From Heterohyrax brucei (Eukaryota > Chordata > Mammalia > Hyracoidea > Procaviidae): a stretch of 64,000 nucleotides of DNA. Position numbers and translations under genes: made by a program. The stretch is from positions 56,078,001 to 56,142,000 of the forward strand of contig CM053158.1 of the NCBI GenBank assembly GCA_028571685.1. The letters are read 5' to 3'. Each line of letters begins with the position of its first letter. Positions within the stretch are counted from its first letter, which is position 1. This document shows positions 21,148 through 32,444 of the stretch, in pieces. Under the pieces are notes generated by a model. It had not been told where the DNA came from and did not search any database. It saw only the letters and a program-made list of their open reading frames with translations.

Positions 21148-24100
21148 CAGGAGGCTTACTTGTTTCTGTGATGCTAAAAGCCAGGCCACTGGTATTTAGG
21201 TACCAGCAGGATCTCCCATGGTAGCCAGGTTTCAGCTGAGCTTCCAGTCTAGGACAGACTAGGAAGAAGGACCCAGCAGTTTGCTTCTGAAAATTAGCCA
21301 GGAAAAACGTTATGAATAGCAGCAGAAAACTGTCAGACATAGTGCCAGAAAATGAGCCCCCAAGGTTGGAAGGCACTTGGAAGAAGACTGGGGAAGAGCT
21401 GCCTCCTCAAAGTAGAATTGACTTTAATGACGTGGGTGGAGTAAAGCCTTTAATATCTTCATTTGCTGATGTGGCATGACTCAAAATGAGAAGAAACAGC
21501 TGCAAACAACCATAAATAATTGGATGGAATGTACGAAGTATGAATCTAGAAAAATTAGAAATCATCAAAAAGGAAATGGAGCACATACACACCGACATTC
21601 TAGGCACTGGTGAGCTGCAATGGACCCATGCTGGCCATTCTGAATCTGACAATCATATAGTCTACTATGCTGGGAATGAAAAACTTGAAGAGGAATGGTG
21701 TTGTGTTCATCATCGAAAAGAACATTTCAAGATCTGTCCTGAGGTACAATGCTGTCAGTAGCAGGAGAGTATCCATACGCCTACAACAAAGGCCAGTTAA
21801 TGTGACTATTATTCAAATGGATACACCAACCGCTAAAGACAAAGATGGAGAGACTGAAGATTTTTACTAGCTTCTATAGTCTGAAGTTGACAGAACATGC
21901 AATCAGGATGTATTGATAATTACTGGTGATCAGAATGAAAAGTTGGAAGCAGAGAAGAAGGACTAGTTGTTGGAAAATATGGCCTTCATGATAGAAATAA
22001 CGCCAGAGGTCACACAATAGAATTTTGCAAGACTAGTGAGTTCTTCATTGCAAATACCTTTTTCAACCAACATAAATGGTGACTGTACACATGGTCCTCA
22101 CCAGATGGAATACACAGGAACCAAATCAAATACATCTGTGGGAAAAGACGATGGAACAACTCCATATCAGCAGTTAGAATGAGATCAGGTGCTGACTGTG
22201 GTACAGATCACCGGCTGCTCATATGCAAATTCAAATTGAAACTGAAGAAAATTAGAACAAGTCTGCAAAAGCCAAAGCATGACCTTGAGTGTGTCCCTCC
22301 TGAGCTTAAAGGCCATCTGAAGAACAGATTTGATGTGTTGACCACTAATGACCAAAGACCAAACAAACTGAAATGACATCAAAGACATCATTCATGAAGA
22401 GAGTAAGAGATCATTAAAAAGTCAGGAAAGAAAGAAGAGACCAGATTGGATCTCAGAAGAGACTCTGAAACTTGCTCTCAAACATTGAGCAGCTACAGCA
22501 AAAGGAAGGAATGGTGAAGAAAACAAACCAAAACAGAAGATTCAAAGGGCAGCTTCAGAAGACAAAATAAAGTATTACAATGACATGTGCAAAGAGCTGG
22601 AAATGGAAAACCAGAAGGGAAGAACACATTCTGCGTTTCTCAAGATGAAAGAACTGAAGAAAAAATTCAAGCCTTGAGTTGTGATGATGAAGGATTCTAC
22701 ACGGAAACTACTAAATTACTCAGGGGGCATCAAAAGAAGATGGAAGGAATACACAGAGTCATTATACCAGGAAGAACTAGTCAATGTTCAGCCATTTGAA
22801 GAGTTAGAATATGATCAGGAACCAATGGTACTGAAGGAAGAAGTCGAAGTTGCACTGAAGGCATCGGGAAAACACAAGGCTCCAGTTATTGCTGGAATAT
22901 CAATTGAGATATTTCAACAAACAGTGGCAGCACTGGAAGTGCTCACTCATTTGTATCAAGAAATTTGGAGGGCAGCTACCCATAGTTATGCCCATTCCAA
23001 AGAAAGGTGATCCAACCAAATGTGGAAATTACTGAACAATATCATCATTTATATGATGTGCAAGTGAAAATTTTGCTCAAGATCATTCAAAAGCAACTGC
23101 AAGAGTATATTGACAAGGAACTGCCAGAAATCCAAGCCAGATGCAGAGGAGGACATGGAACCAGGGTTATCACTGTTGATGTTAGATGGATCCTGGCTGA
23201 AAGGTGTTTACCTGTGTTTCATTAACCATGCAAAGGCATTCAACTCTGTGAATCATAACAAATTATAGCTAACATTGCATAAAATGAGGATTCCAAAACA
23301 CCTAACTATGCCCTTAGGGAATCTGTATGTGGACCAAGAAGCAGTCGTGCACACAGAACAAGGGACACTGCATGGTTTCAAGTCAGGAAAGGTGTGCATC
23401 AGGGTTGTATCCTTTCACCATACCTTTTCAGTCTGTGTGCTGAGCAAATAATCCAAGAAACCGGATTCTACAAAGAAGAACAAGGCATCAGGATTGGAGG
23501 ATGACTCATTAACAACCTGTGTTACGCAGATGACACCACCTGACTTGCTGGAAGTGAAGAAGATTTGAAACACTTACTGATGAAGATCAAGGACCACAGC
23601 CTTCAGTACGGATTGCACCTCATCATCAAGGAAACAAAAATCCTCACAATTGGACCACTAAACAACATCATCATCAATGGAGAAAGAATTAAGGTTGTCA
23701 AGGATTTCATTTTACTTGGGTCCACAATCAATGCTCTTGGAAGCAGCAGTCAAGAAATCAAAAGAACACGTTGCATTGGGAAAACCTGCTGTAAAGGATC
23801 TCTTTAAAGTGTTGAAAAGCGAAGATGTCACCTTGAAGACTAAAGTATGCCTGACCTAAACCATAATACTTTCAATTGCATCATATGTATGCAAAAGCTG
23901 GACCATGAACAAAGAAGACAGAACTGATGCCTTTGAATTGTGGTGTTGCAGAACAATGTTGAATGTATCACAGACTGCCAAAAGAACAAGCAGATCTGTT
24001 CTGGAAGAAGTATCACCAGAGTGCTCCTTGGAAGCAAAGATGGCAAGACTGCATCTTACCATGCTTTGGACATGTCGGGACAGATTGGTCCTTGCAGCAG

Positions 24101-24300
24101 GACATCATGTTTGGTAGAATGGAGGGTCAGCAAAAAAGAGGAAGACCCTCAATGAGATGGATTGACACAGTGGTCATACCAATGGGCTTAAACATAAAAA
24201 CAATTGTGGACTTGGTGCAAGACCAGGCAGTATTTTGTTCTGTTATGTATTGAGTTGCTATGAGTTAGAACTGACTTGACAGCACCTAACAGCAACAAAA
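21148..24300 (+). mobile_element. Near full-length RTE LINE (elephant RTE type)
   Basis: About 3.15 kb, close to the 3.2-3.3 kb expected of the family. The 5' region begins near 'ggaggcttacttgtttctgt', possibly a little earlier. An apurinic-type endonuclease, a reverse transcriptase and a C-terminal domain follow. The 3' end is 'agcacctaacagcaac'. The RTE clade (BovB relatives) moves by target-primed reverse transcription. Its 3' tail resembles that of the AfroSINEs, consistent with the SINEs using its machinery. An AfroSINE lies directly downstream. Confidence 0.95.
21331..24253 (+). pseudogene. Decayed RTE endonuclease/reverse-transcriptase ORF
   Basis: The frame can be followed from SDIVPENEPPRLEG (21331 on) through the endonuclease: NVRSMN at 21528, DILGTGELQW with the catalytic Glu, ITGDQNE where ITGDWNA is expected, and TDHRLL with the catalytic His near 22205. 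The reverse-transcriptase domain starts near 22830 (EVEVALKASGKHKAP). YADD is intact at 23523-23534, followed two codons later by an in-frame stop at 23541-23543. A stop at about 21468 splits the N-terminal part, and another interrupts the frame near 22486. Frame changes split the C-terminal part, which is open in three different frames between 23840 and 24253. The element is dead. Confidence 0.9.
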
Positions 24301-24304
24301 AGAA

Positions 24305-24468
24305 CCTCTGGAAACCCTGATGGTGTAGTGATTAAGCTTTACAGCTGTCAACCAAACGATTGGCAGTTCAAATCCACCAGCCTCTCCTTGGGAACTCTAT
24401 GGGGCAGTTCTACTCTAATCTACAGGGTTGCTAAGAGTCAAAATAGACTCAGTGGCCGTGGTTTTAGA
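24305..24468 (+). mobile_element. AfroSINE, short type, abutting the RTE tail
   Basis: Starts 'ctggaaaccctgatggtgta' only a few bases after the RTE CAA-rich tail. Ends near 'cagtggccgtggtttta'. The A-rich tail of the LINE is a plausible landing site. Confidence 0.92.
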
Positions 24469-25634
24469 GTAGTCACCACGGCTCTCTATCAGTATACAGT
24501 GAGTGTAATTGACCCTAGCTCCCAGCTTCTGTAAAGATGATGTGTCTTAGGTCTTTTCAGTCAGCATATGCCATTCTCCTCGTCACAGTAACTGGTTCAG
24601 GTCGTCATGTGGCCCATACGGATCCAGTTGTGCTGAAGCCATCAATCATATCCTTGTTGTATGTTAATTTCTTTTATTTTTTCCTAAATGCAAGTCAATG
24701 AATTCTTTGTGTTTAAGTCAGTTTTATGTTATTTGCAACCGAAAGAACCCTGAACAGGAGTAAATTTTTATATGTTTTACAATATAGAGTAACTCTGTAT
24801 TAATGCATAGTTGATAACACCTTCATAGCATCTTATAAAAGAGGAAAAAAAATAACATCTCATTTTGAGCGTGTCAACATGAAGTCTGTTATTACCTGTA
24901 TGTTGCTGTTATTCTACACATTGTTTTGTTGTTGTTATTTCTGACAAGTATTATATGCCCTCTGTAGAAAATGACAAACTGATACAGAAGGAAATTCAAA
25001 TCATTCATTGTCTAATCTCCACAACAAACACATAGTGTGTTTCTTTCCTTCTATCAGTGTTAGACATGGTTTACAACCTGCCCATATTTTTTTACTGCTT
25101 ACCAAAGACTGATGGCTACTGATGTGCAAATCTTTGTGGTTGTAGAATAAAGCAGGAAAAAAAAGAAAAGACAAGACTTAAAATCACACCAATCTCCTCA
25201 CACTGTGTGACAATGATGAAGGAGTGCTAGGCCATGTCCTTCATCATCCACATGTCAGGGTGACTAGATTCCCCCTTGCTGCAATGGATCTATGCATTGT
25301 AACCCCAGAATGTTTCTGTGTGTCTCCAGAAAGCTCAATTTAACTGAAAAGAAAATCTGCGAAAATGTTACTATCTTTCCTTTTTTTTCATGTTAATGTT
25401 TCACTATCTATTTTCTTTTGGTGTGTTTGGGAAAATTATGTGACTAATTGTTGTTTTTCCTTTATTCCTTTTCAAGTGAAGGGTAATTTTGGTCTTCTAG
25501 GGACACAGCTGTACTCAATTATACCTCATGTGTAATCTGTCCCTGTGGAAAGTCACATCATTTAAAATTAACCTGTAGTCTCGAGCTGCAGTCGTTTGAG
25601 CAAAGGTCCATTGTCCAGTCTCTGTCAATCTACA
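24469..25634. other. Mostly unassigned; old mammalian repeat at about 24490-24770
   Basis: The segment 24490-24770 ends 'atttgcaaccgaaagaaccc' and contains 'cacagtaactggttcaggtc'. It belongs with the fragments at 26.7 and 29.2 kb in one old interspersed family that I cannot name. It may be LTR-derived. The rest shows nothing. Confidence 0.45.
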
Positions 25635-25820
25635 AGGGTCCCTGGGTGGTGTGAATGGTTAACGTACTCAATTGTTAACCAAAAAGTTGGAGGTTCAAGC
25701 CTATCTAGATGTATTTTGGAAGAAAGACCTGACAACCTATTTCCAAAAAATCAGCTACTAAAGAGCATATAGAGCAGTTTTACTCTGGCACACATGGGAT
25801 TGCTGTGAGTCAGAGTCACC
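25635..25820 (+). mobile_element. AfroSINE, type B
   Basis: Canonical type-B head 'agggtccctgggtggtgtga' and 'ggaagaaagacctgacaacc'. The 3' tail is cut short after 'gtgagtcagagtcacc'. Confidence 0.9.
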
Positions 25821-25879
25821 CCAGGCTAAGTTGACCTTCGCTCACTGGTGGAACCTGCCCAACATCTGTCTTCTCAGTG

Positions 25880-26000
25880 TCTACATTTTACAGGTGAACA
25901 AAGTAAGACTCAGAAATGACAAGCGTCACCAGGGTCACAGAGTCCTGAGGTACTTCTCACCCCGTGTTCTCCATTCTTTACCAGTCCTCACAGTCATTTA
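25880..26000 (-). mobile_element. Probable MIR fragment
   Basis: 'ctacattttacaggtgaaca', then 'agtaagactcagaaatgaca' and 'caccagggtcacagagtcct' resemble the MIR core on the minus strand. Diverged. Confidence 0.55.
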
Positions 26001-26549
26001 CCTCTTCATAAGCTTTTGAGAGCAAGGTCTAGAATATTGCCAGGATGCACCTGCTGAACGAGATAGACTGTTAAAGAAGGACTGTGAAATGAACACAGTC
26101 GGAGCCTTGTTCCTTGCAAAGATTTCCATTGGGTTTATCGACCCAGAGTTTCAGCTCATAAAGCACAAACTCCAGTTACTGAACTGATTTAAATCATCTC
26201 GGGGAGAGTGTGATGTCTAAAAATCACCTGTATTTTATAGAATAGGTTAAAAGAAGTCCTCCTTCACGTAATCCTTGCTCTTCAGTGTTATTAAGTCATG
26301 GTTCATTTTCTTGGGCTTACCCAGGTTATGGAAATCTAGCATATGACATACAAGGTCAGTTTTATACTCTGTGTGGAACTTTGATTGGCCAATCTACTTT
26401 ATAATTCTGTAATAGGATATGATTTACTAAATGGGGATAGTTATGCTTGAAGTGAAAGGAAAAAAAGGAAGTGGGTTTATAGGGCATCTGGGAGGCCAAA
26501 TGGTACAGCTGGAACAGCCTTCAAATGAGGAAACTGTACATCTTGGTTA

Positions 26550-26620
26550 TCCCATAGATTAGTCATTAACTCACTGGATGACCTTGAGCAAATCACTTCA
26601 GTCTTGAGAATTTCAGTGGG
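26550..26620 (+). mobile_element. Probable MIR fragment
   Basis: 'actggatgaccttgagcaaa' followed by 'tcacttcagtcttgagaatt' resembles the plus-strand MIR core ('gaccttgggcaagtcactt'). Confidence 0.6.
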
Positions 26621-26689
26621 TTCATAAGGGAGTTGGAAAAGTTCACCACTAAATTGATTAGTGCTCTGCATGGGAAGTTTGTTGGAAGG

Positions 26690-27220
26690 AACTCAGTGTG
26701 CATGTGGTTGCTGCTCTGTCCTCCTGTGATGATCTGCCTCTTTTAGACTCCGTGTGGGTGCCCTCAGCTACCAATGTGGGTTATGCCTTTCTTGCTCTGG
26801 CAATGGGCAGATGACTCAGGCTGATCAGAGTATATCTTCCCTCCTCCCTTCCTGACCTCAACATCAGAGTCTTTCAGGAACTCACATAGACGCTGGAGAA
26901 AGAGAGTTGGACTTGTTTTTCTAGGATTGCTAGCTGTAAAGCTAATGGGAGCCTCAGGCTTCTAATCTCTGCTACCAGATGAAGACATTCTGTGTTAGTA
27001 TTAAGCAAGTCCAGAGGAAAACAAATGAAAACATGGAAGAGAGAGGCAGAATCAAGTTCACGTTATTTGGACCTCTGAATACAGCTATGTTTGACATCAT
27101 ATCTACTCCCTTGGACTTTTCAAAACATAGTCATTATAACCCCTTTCTTTGCTGAAGAGAGTTTGAATTGGGTTTTGGTCAGTTACTACTAATGGAGTTG
27201 TGATTCACACAGCCTGCAAC
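26690..27220 (+). repeat. Old interspersed repeat, family not named
   Basis: Shows 'accaatgtgggttatgcctt', 'taccagatgaagacattctg', 'acctctgaatacagctatgt', 'ctactcccttggacttttca' and 'gtttgaattgggttttggtc'. This order matches a dispersed mammalian repeat I recall without a certain name. The same 3' motif occurs at 24.7 kb, and related middle text at 29.3 kb. It may be a fossil LTR. Confidence 0.5.
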
Positions 27221-28484
27221 TATGGAAATAGTTATACCTGAAGTGCAGTCTGCGTTACTTAGTCTCTAGAACTGAGCTTCATGCTGCAATGAAATAGTTG
27301 CTCATTAAATATACATGGATAATGAATAAATGAACACATGCAATGAGTGGTTCTATAATTCAAGTAAGTATACTATGAATTCCTGTTTTGTTCTGATAGG
27401 GATGTTGAAAAAAGTTGCTGTGAATAATGAATTAGCAAATACTAAGCCATTGCTCCTAGGAGAATTACAAGGTTACTGTACACTTCTGGTCACATTAGTT
27501 TTGTCAACTGATCAATATATAGCCTTGTTTTACGTGTTTCTGTTTAAAGACACCTTATTTAGTATATATTGTTCAGTCACTAGCATCAAGCTCACAGCCA
27601 ACAGCACTATAACTCACACCCAAACAGAGTTTATCCAGCACACAGTTTCTCCGTAACACATATCACAATCTTCTTGCACTTAGGAACACTAGACAGCGCT
27701 TCAGCACTGCACAATTTTAAATAGTGAAATCACTAACAAAAGGCATGAAGATGCTAAAAATGTGACACAAACTATACCCTGAAAAGGACACTTGTTTGTA
27801 GAACAAGACCTAAAGCTGTGAGGCAGAGTGTCATCTTTCTTGGTCTCAGCTGGGCATGCACACATGTCAGGTGACTCAAGTACTTTGCCACTCTGCCCAT
27901 GTCCGTGGATGACCACCAAAACGCTTCAAATACTGATTACAGGGTTCCAAAGAAACGTCACCCCACAGGCGAATGTGCCAATGTGTGATCAGTAAATAAT
28001 GCATAGACAAATGATTAGGAAATGTAAGTTCTTCATTTTTGAGCACTGAAACAGCAATTTAATCATTAATTTAATCAATATTCATGGAGCAAATTTTCCA
28101 TTAACCCTGAAGATCTAAAGTGAACAACAGCAAAAAAAAAAAAAGAAAAAAAAAAAGGGTCCCTGCACCTATAAAGCTGACAGTCTTACATTCTATTACA
28201 TTTAATTACATAAAATTCAAGTCTCAGAAACATTCAGTCCATCTACATTTAGGAACGATTAATCCCAGAATGAAAAATAACACTGTATAACCCACAGATC
28301 TTAGCTTTCCAAAACGATTATTTTTTTCCCCCAAAGTTGGAACCAAGTCTACCTTCAGAGCCTGAAGGTAAAAAATGTGTTACATTTCTTAACAAGAGAT
28401 CCTGCTTGCTGTTTTGACAAAGATACGTTCACGCTCCATTTGATTGTATATTTCTGTAGGTGATAATTTTCAGTATCAAAGAAT
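27221..28484. other. Unassigned sequence, possible L2 trace
   Basis: No gene is seen. Near 28080-28200 'tcatggagcaaattttcca' and 'ggtccctgcacctataaagc' weakly resemble an L2-type 3' UTR on the minus strand, interrupted by A-rich runs (28130-28156). Confidence 0.4.
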
Positions 28485-28540
28485 CAAAACCAAGCTCATT
28501 GTCATCTAGTTGATTCCAGCTGGTAGTGACCCTGTGTGTC
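28485..28540 (-). mobile_element. AfroSINE 3' fragment
   Basis: Only the tail part is present: 'aaaccaagctcattgtcatc' and 'gattccagctggtagtgacc'. Truncated after about 55 bp. Confidence 0.75.
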
Positions 28541-29199
28541 CCTGTCAACTAAAGTTAGATTTAATACAACCACCCTGCCAACAATTACAAAAAATTAAAA
28601 AAAAAAAAAGACATTTCCTTCTTTTTAATTAGATGGTGTCACTGATATAGAGATTGAAGACCCAGTAGCTCTGAGTTTCATTTGTTGCCTGGTAGAATAT
28701 TCAGTGCATTTTCCAAACCCCAGAGGAGCTTGTCCTGCTGATTAAACTGTGATAAACTCTACCAGGTCAAAATACGTAATTCCAAAAGATACATCGAATT
28801 TAATGAGGGCGTATGCTCCACACCATGCTCACTTACTTACATGTTATCTCATGTTATCATTTCAAAAAGAAAAGCAATATCGTATGCTTTTGGAAAACAT
28901 ATTTTGGCAGAACACAAATGTCCTGTTTACGGACCCGGAAATTTTTTAGGCACTGTGCTGGCAAATCATTCTAAGTAAACCAGTGTGCTAGCAATATCTA
29001 ACGTAGTAAATTACTGCATATTTTCCGCAGTTGGCAACTATATGTATTCATCAATTACTGCTTGGGTATAAAGCACTGTTCTAGCCTTGTAGAGGGGAGG
29101 AGACATGACATGCTGAAGTTGCAATAGGATCTCTGATATATTGGACATATTTTATACTGTTTTTGTCTAGCAATTTTTTCCATGTCTTCTTCTTTAACA
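28541..29199. other. Unassigned sequence
   Basis: No repeat or gene recognised apart from a short A-run at about 28597-28609. Confidence 0.5.
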
Positions 29200-29560
29200 A
29201 AAATACCTCTTGTCTTTCTACAATTCACTCCACACAGTCGACTGGCTCTGTCTCCCCTGTCACTAGCCAGAGGAATGGCCCTGTAACTATCTCTGAGTAG
29301 ATGGTCCATTCTTTTGGCCCAAGTAATTGACTCAGTTGTCATTAAGTGACCCAAACTGGACCAATTTAAGTTCTTCCAATGCAGTTCTGAAGAAGTTAAA
29401 GGGGACAGTCACCTCAGTAGGGGCTGATGTTGGCCACCTCTACTACCATGTTGTGACAGCCAGTCAGAGATGGACAGAGACATAGGCCCTTGTCAGGAGC
29501 AATTTAAGCCCTTGGTTCCAATCATAAATTCAAAACAGAATAGCTGAAGGAGAAAGAACA
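29200..29560 (+). repeat. Old interspersed repeat, family not named
   Basis: Contains 'ccagaggaatggccctgtaa', 'ttggcccaagtaattgactc' and 'aagtgacccaaactggacca'. This matches the middle of the same old family as 26690-27220. Confidence 0.45.
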
Positions 29561-29656
29561 AGAGAAAGCAATATGATCATATCATTTTTGATCCCCATAT
29601 GCAACTGCATTCTGGGAATTTGAGGATATTTAAGGCAATAGACTATCTGTTTTTTA

Positions 29657-29852
29657 AGGTGACCCAGTAGTACAGTGGTTAAAGGGCTTGGTTAGTAAAG
29701 GTCAGTGATTCAAACCCACCAGCTGTGCCATGGGAAAAGCAGTAGCAGTCTGCTTCCGTGAAGACTTACAATCTTGGAAACCTCATATGGGCAGTTCTAC
29801 TCTGCCCTCTAGAATTACTATGAGTTGGAATCAACTCAGAGCAATGGTTACA
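29657..29852 (+). mobile_element. AfroSINE, long type
   Basis: Keeps 'agtagcagtctgcttccgtg' and 'agacttacaatcttggaaac', the long-type middle. Tail 'actcagagcaatggtta'. Confidence 0.92.
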
Positions 29853-30401
29853 TTTTCTTTAAACTAATTTCTTTTCTCAGCTAAAAAGAATGCAGATTGT
29901 ACTTTGGAAAACATGAGAGTGAGAACACACAGACGCTTCATCATCCAAATGGATTGAGTTAGAGGTCGAAGCACTGTAGATCCCTTCGTCTATTCAGGCA
30001 TGCATTTAGCGTCACTGCATACCAGGCACTGAGAAAAATAAAGATGAATAGGACACAATGCCTTAAGGAATGCAATGTGCAAAGGGAAGTGGATGCATGC
30101 CAAAAAAGCCATGGTAATGTAATGTGATCGCAGCTGCAACTGCAGCATGCCAGATCCCTTTCGGGAGTCAGGGTCTGACAAGAGTATTCTTAGAGTCAGA
30201 GATCATCAGGAATAAGTAAGGGGAGGTGTGGCACAGGGAGTGAACCTAACATAAGATGCCTATCAGTATGAGAATATTATTACCATGCTACCATGCTTGA
30301 GGCCTTAGGGGAAAGTTACAAGTTACATAGAACAGAAGGATGCCAGGGTTGGTGGGATCTGTTCACACACAGGTGAGAAGGGCAGAACCATGCTGTAGTG
30401 T
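29853..30401. other. Unassigned sequence
   Basis: Near 30000-30070 'cataccaggcactgagaaaa' followed by 'ataaagatgaataggacaca' hints at an old L2-type 3' end. Otherwise nothing. Confidence 0.4.
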
Positions 30402-30402
30402 C

Positions 30403-30420
30403 TTTTTTTTTTTTTTTTTT
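30403..30420. repeat. Poly-T tract
   Basis: An uninterrupted run of about 18 T. Confidence 0.85.
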
Positions 30421-30444
30421 AAATCTAGGAAGGAATGTGGCATG

Positions 30445-30570
30445 TAGAATGAGGCAGCTACTAACCCTTTACCACCTTCCACTTGTTACATACTTGACCT
30501 TGGGCAAGGATCTCCTTCCTTCAAACCTCAGCAACTTGATTTGTCACCCACCTCTGCAAGGCCTAGCTGC
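30445..30570 (+). mobile_element. Probable MIR
   Basis: 'tccacttgttacatacttga' followed by 'ccttgggcaaggatctcctt' and 'caaacctcagcaacttgatt' follows the MIR core order on the plus strand. Confidence 0.65.
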
Positions 30571-30679
30571 CTTTGAAATCTTCTGCCTGTCTGATGCTAT
30601 TTGAGGGAAAAAGAAATAAAATAAAATAAATATGCCTGTGAGTGAGAGTAGGACATGAGTTCAGAATATTTTCACAGAA

Positions 30680-30790
30680 GTAGATGCCATTAATGTGTTT
30701 ATTGAACACCTATTATATTCCAGGATGCATGCCAAGAGCTAAAGGGATGTAGATCAGTGCAGAAAGACAGAGAAAGCAGTACCAGACATC
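30680..30790 (-). mobile_element. Possible L2 fragment
   Basis: 'gtttattgaacacctattat' and 'attccaggatgcatgccaag' resemble the 'gagcacctactatgtgccag' motif common in reverse-oriented L2/MIR-type ends. Weak. Confidence 0.4.
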
Positions 30791-30849
30791 CTATGGTAAC
30801 GGCCCTAGTGTCAAGTAGGAACTCCTATGATATGGCACATATTTTGATA

Positions 30850-31190
30850 ATCGTGGGGCTTTTGGGAGCCCTGGTGGTGTAGCCATTAAAGCGATTGACT
30901 GATAATCATAGGGTCAGCAGTATGATACAACCAGTGGCTCCATGAGAGAAAGATGTGGCAGTCTGATTCTCTACAAGTTTACATCTTTGGAAAGTCTATG
31001 GGGTCGCTATGTGTCAGAATCAAAGAGATGGTAGTGGGTCAGATAATTTCTTGTCAGTGGATCTGTCCTGTGTTTTGTAGGATATTGAGCAGAATTCATG
31101 GCTTCTACACACATACATAAGTTGTGACAACCAAAAATACTTCCAGGCATTGCCAATGCCCTCTGTGGGGCAAGTCATCCTCCATTTGAG
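30850..31190 (-). mobile_element. hAT-type MER element interrupted by an AfroSINE
   Basis: The right part reads 'gttttgtaggatattgagca', 'agttgtgacaaccaaaaata', 'cttccaggcattgccaatgc' and 'ccctctgtggggcaagtcat'. This order is known in a short mammalian hAT-type MER element. The left part is 'ataatcgtggggcttttggg'. I cannot fix the exact subfamily. Confidence 0.6.
30865..31042 (+). mobile_element. AfroSINE, long type, nested
   Basis: Begins 'gggagccctggtggtgtagc' and keeps 'gagaaagatgtggcagtctg'. A short deletion removes part of 'ggcagttctactctgtccta'. It sits inside the MER element. Confidence 0.92.
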
Positions 31191-31789
31191 ATTTGCTTTG
31201 GTTTGCTAAGGTGCTGAGAAATGGAAAGGACACAGTCTGGAATTCTAGCTAGAATATGATCGTAAGCATCGCTATGCAAGAACTCCTTGAACTCTAAGAA
31301 CAAGGAGAATGTTCATGGCCCAGGGAGTTTGCAGCAGTGCACCGAGGGCAGGGGTGGTACAAAGGAACAAGAAATCTCACAATGCCTCTTTCTAGAACAT
31401 GCATTTCCCTTGAAGATTTAGAAGGAAATTAAGCAATTCAGATGGTAATTTGGAGCACCAATTTTACATTTAAGCACATGCAAATATATTACAGGATAAA
31501 CACAAAATTAGTATGAGACTTGAAAGAACATTTCCGATTGCCGTGGGCTATTTCAGGCTGCAGTCTAAACCCTCTGGAGCACACCCTCCTCTGCTATCCA
31601 AGAGAACACTGAAGAAGCACACGAGGATCCAGACACAGATTAGCATACAGGGGACAATGACACTTTAAATGGAAATGTAAGAAATTAAATAGTTGTATTT
31701 AAAAACTGCATTATAGACATCGACATCTGGGAGAAGACAGTTACCACTAGTTAATTCCAGTGATAATGTTGATGATAAAATCTCACTTA
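31191..31789. other. Unassigned sequence
   Basis: No repeat or gene recognised. Confidence 0.5.
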
Positions 31790-31970
31790 AAATGAACACT
31801 TCCTATACGTGAGTCTCTGTGTATGCATATTAAATATAGCAACAGTTTTAAACTGCACACCAACCCTATGAGACAGTCACCGGTATCATTCCCATTTTGA
31901 AGGTGAAGAAATTAAGGCTTCACACACTGAAGTACTTTGCCCCAAGTTGTATAGCTAGTTTGTTGGTTTC
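31790..31970 (-). mobile_element. MIR SINE
   Basis: The minus-strand MIR order is 'caccaaccctatgagacagt', 'ttcccattttgaaggtgaag' and 'aaattaaggcttcacacact', then 'ccaagttgtatagctagttt'. Diverged but extended. Confidence 0.78.
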
Positions 31971-31976
31971 CTAGGA

Positions 31977-32400
31977 CTGTAGTTATGGATTAAACTGTGA
32001 CACCATCAAAAGACATGCTGGAGTCCTATCCTCTATATCTGCGGATGTATTGTAAGGAAATGCAATGTAATGACCTTATATTTAACATAACATAATATAA
32101 TCAGTTTCCATAATGCAAACTAATGAGATATCACCACCTTCTGTACTACAGTCCAATGTAACATAATAATTGATCAGCTAAGGTCATCAAGTGCAGAGGG
32201 GATTCTAAACTTAATCACTCCTACATTACATGATGAGTGGCACAGACACATAGAACTAAAGACAGATGCCACCTAAGGATGACCAAAGAACAAAGGAATA
32301 CCTGGGACTACCGACGTGCAAGGAATCAGCATGGCTGAGATGGTGACTTGGACTTATAGCCTCTAGAACTAGGGGACAACAAATTTCTATTTTTTATATA
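31977..32400 (+). mobile_element. MaLR-type (MLT1-like) LTR
   Basis: Starts 'tgtagttatggattaaactg' and continues with 'gacatgctggagtcctatcc' and 'tggacttatagcctctagaa', in the order of MLT1 LTRs. No internal region. Old fossil, followed at once by an LTR in the opposite orientation. Confidence 0.6.
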
Positions 32401-32444
32401 CAACTACTCACATGTATGCTAAAACAGCACTAAAACACCTGGAC

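Noticed and set aside
22179-23859. Multiple separate short genes
   Set aside because: These are pieces of one decayed RTE reverse-transcriptase ORF, not independent genes.
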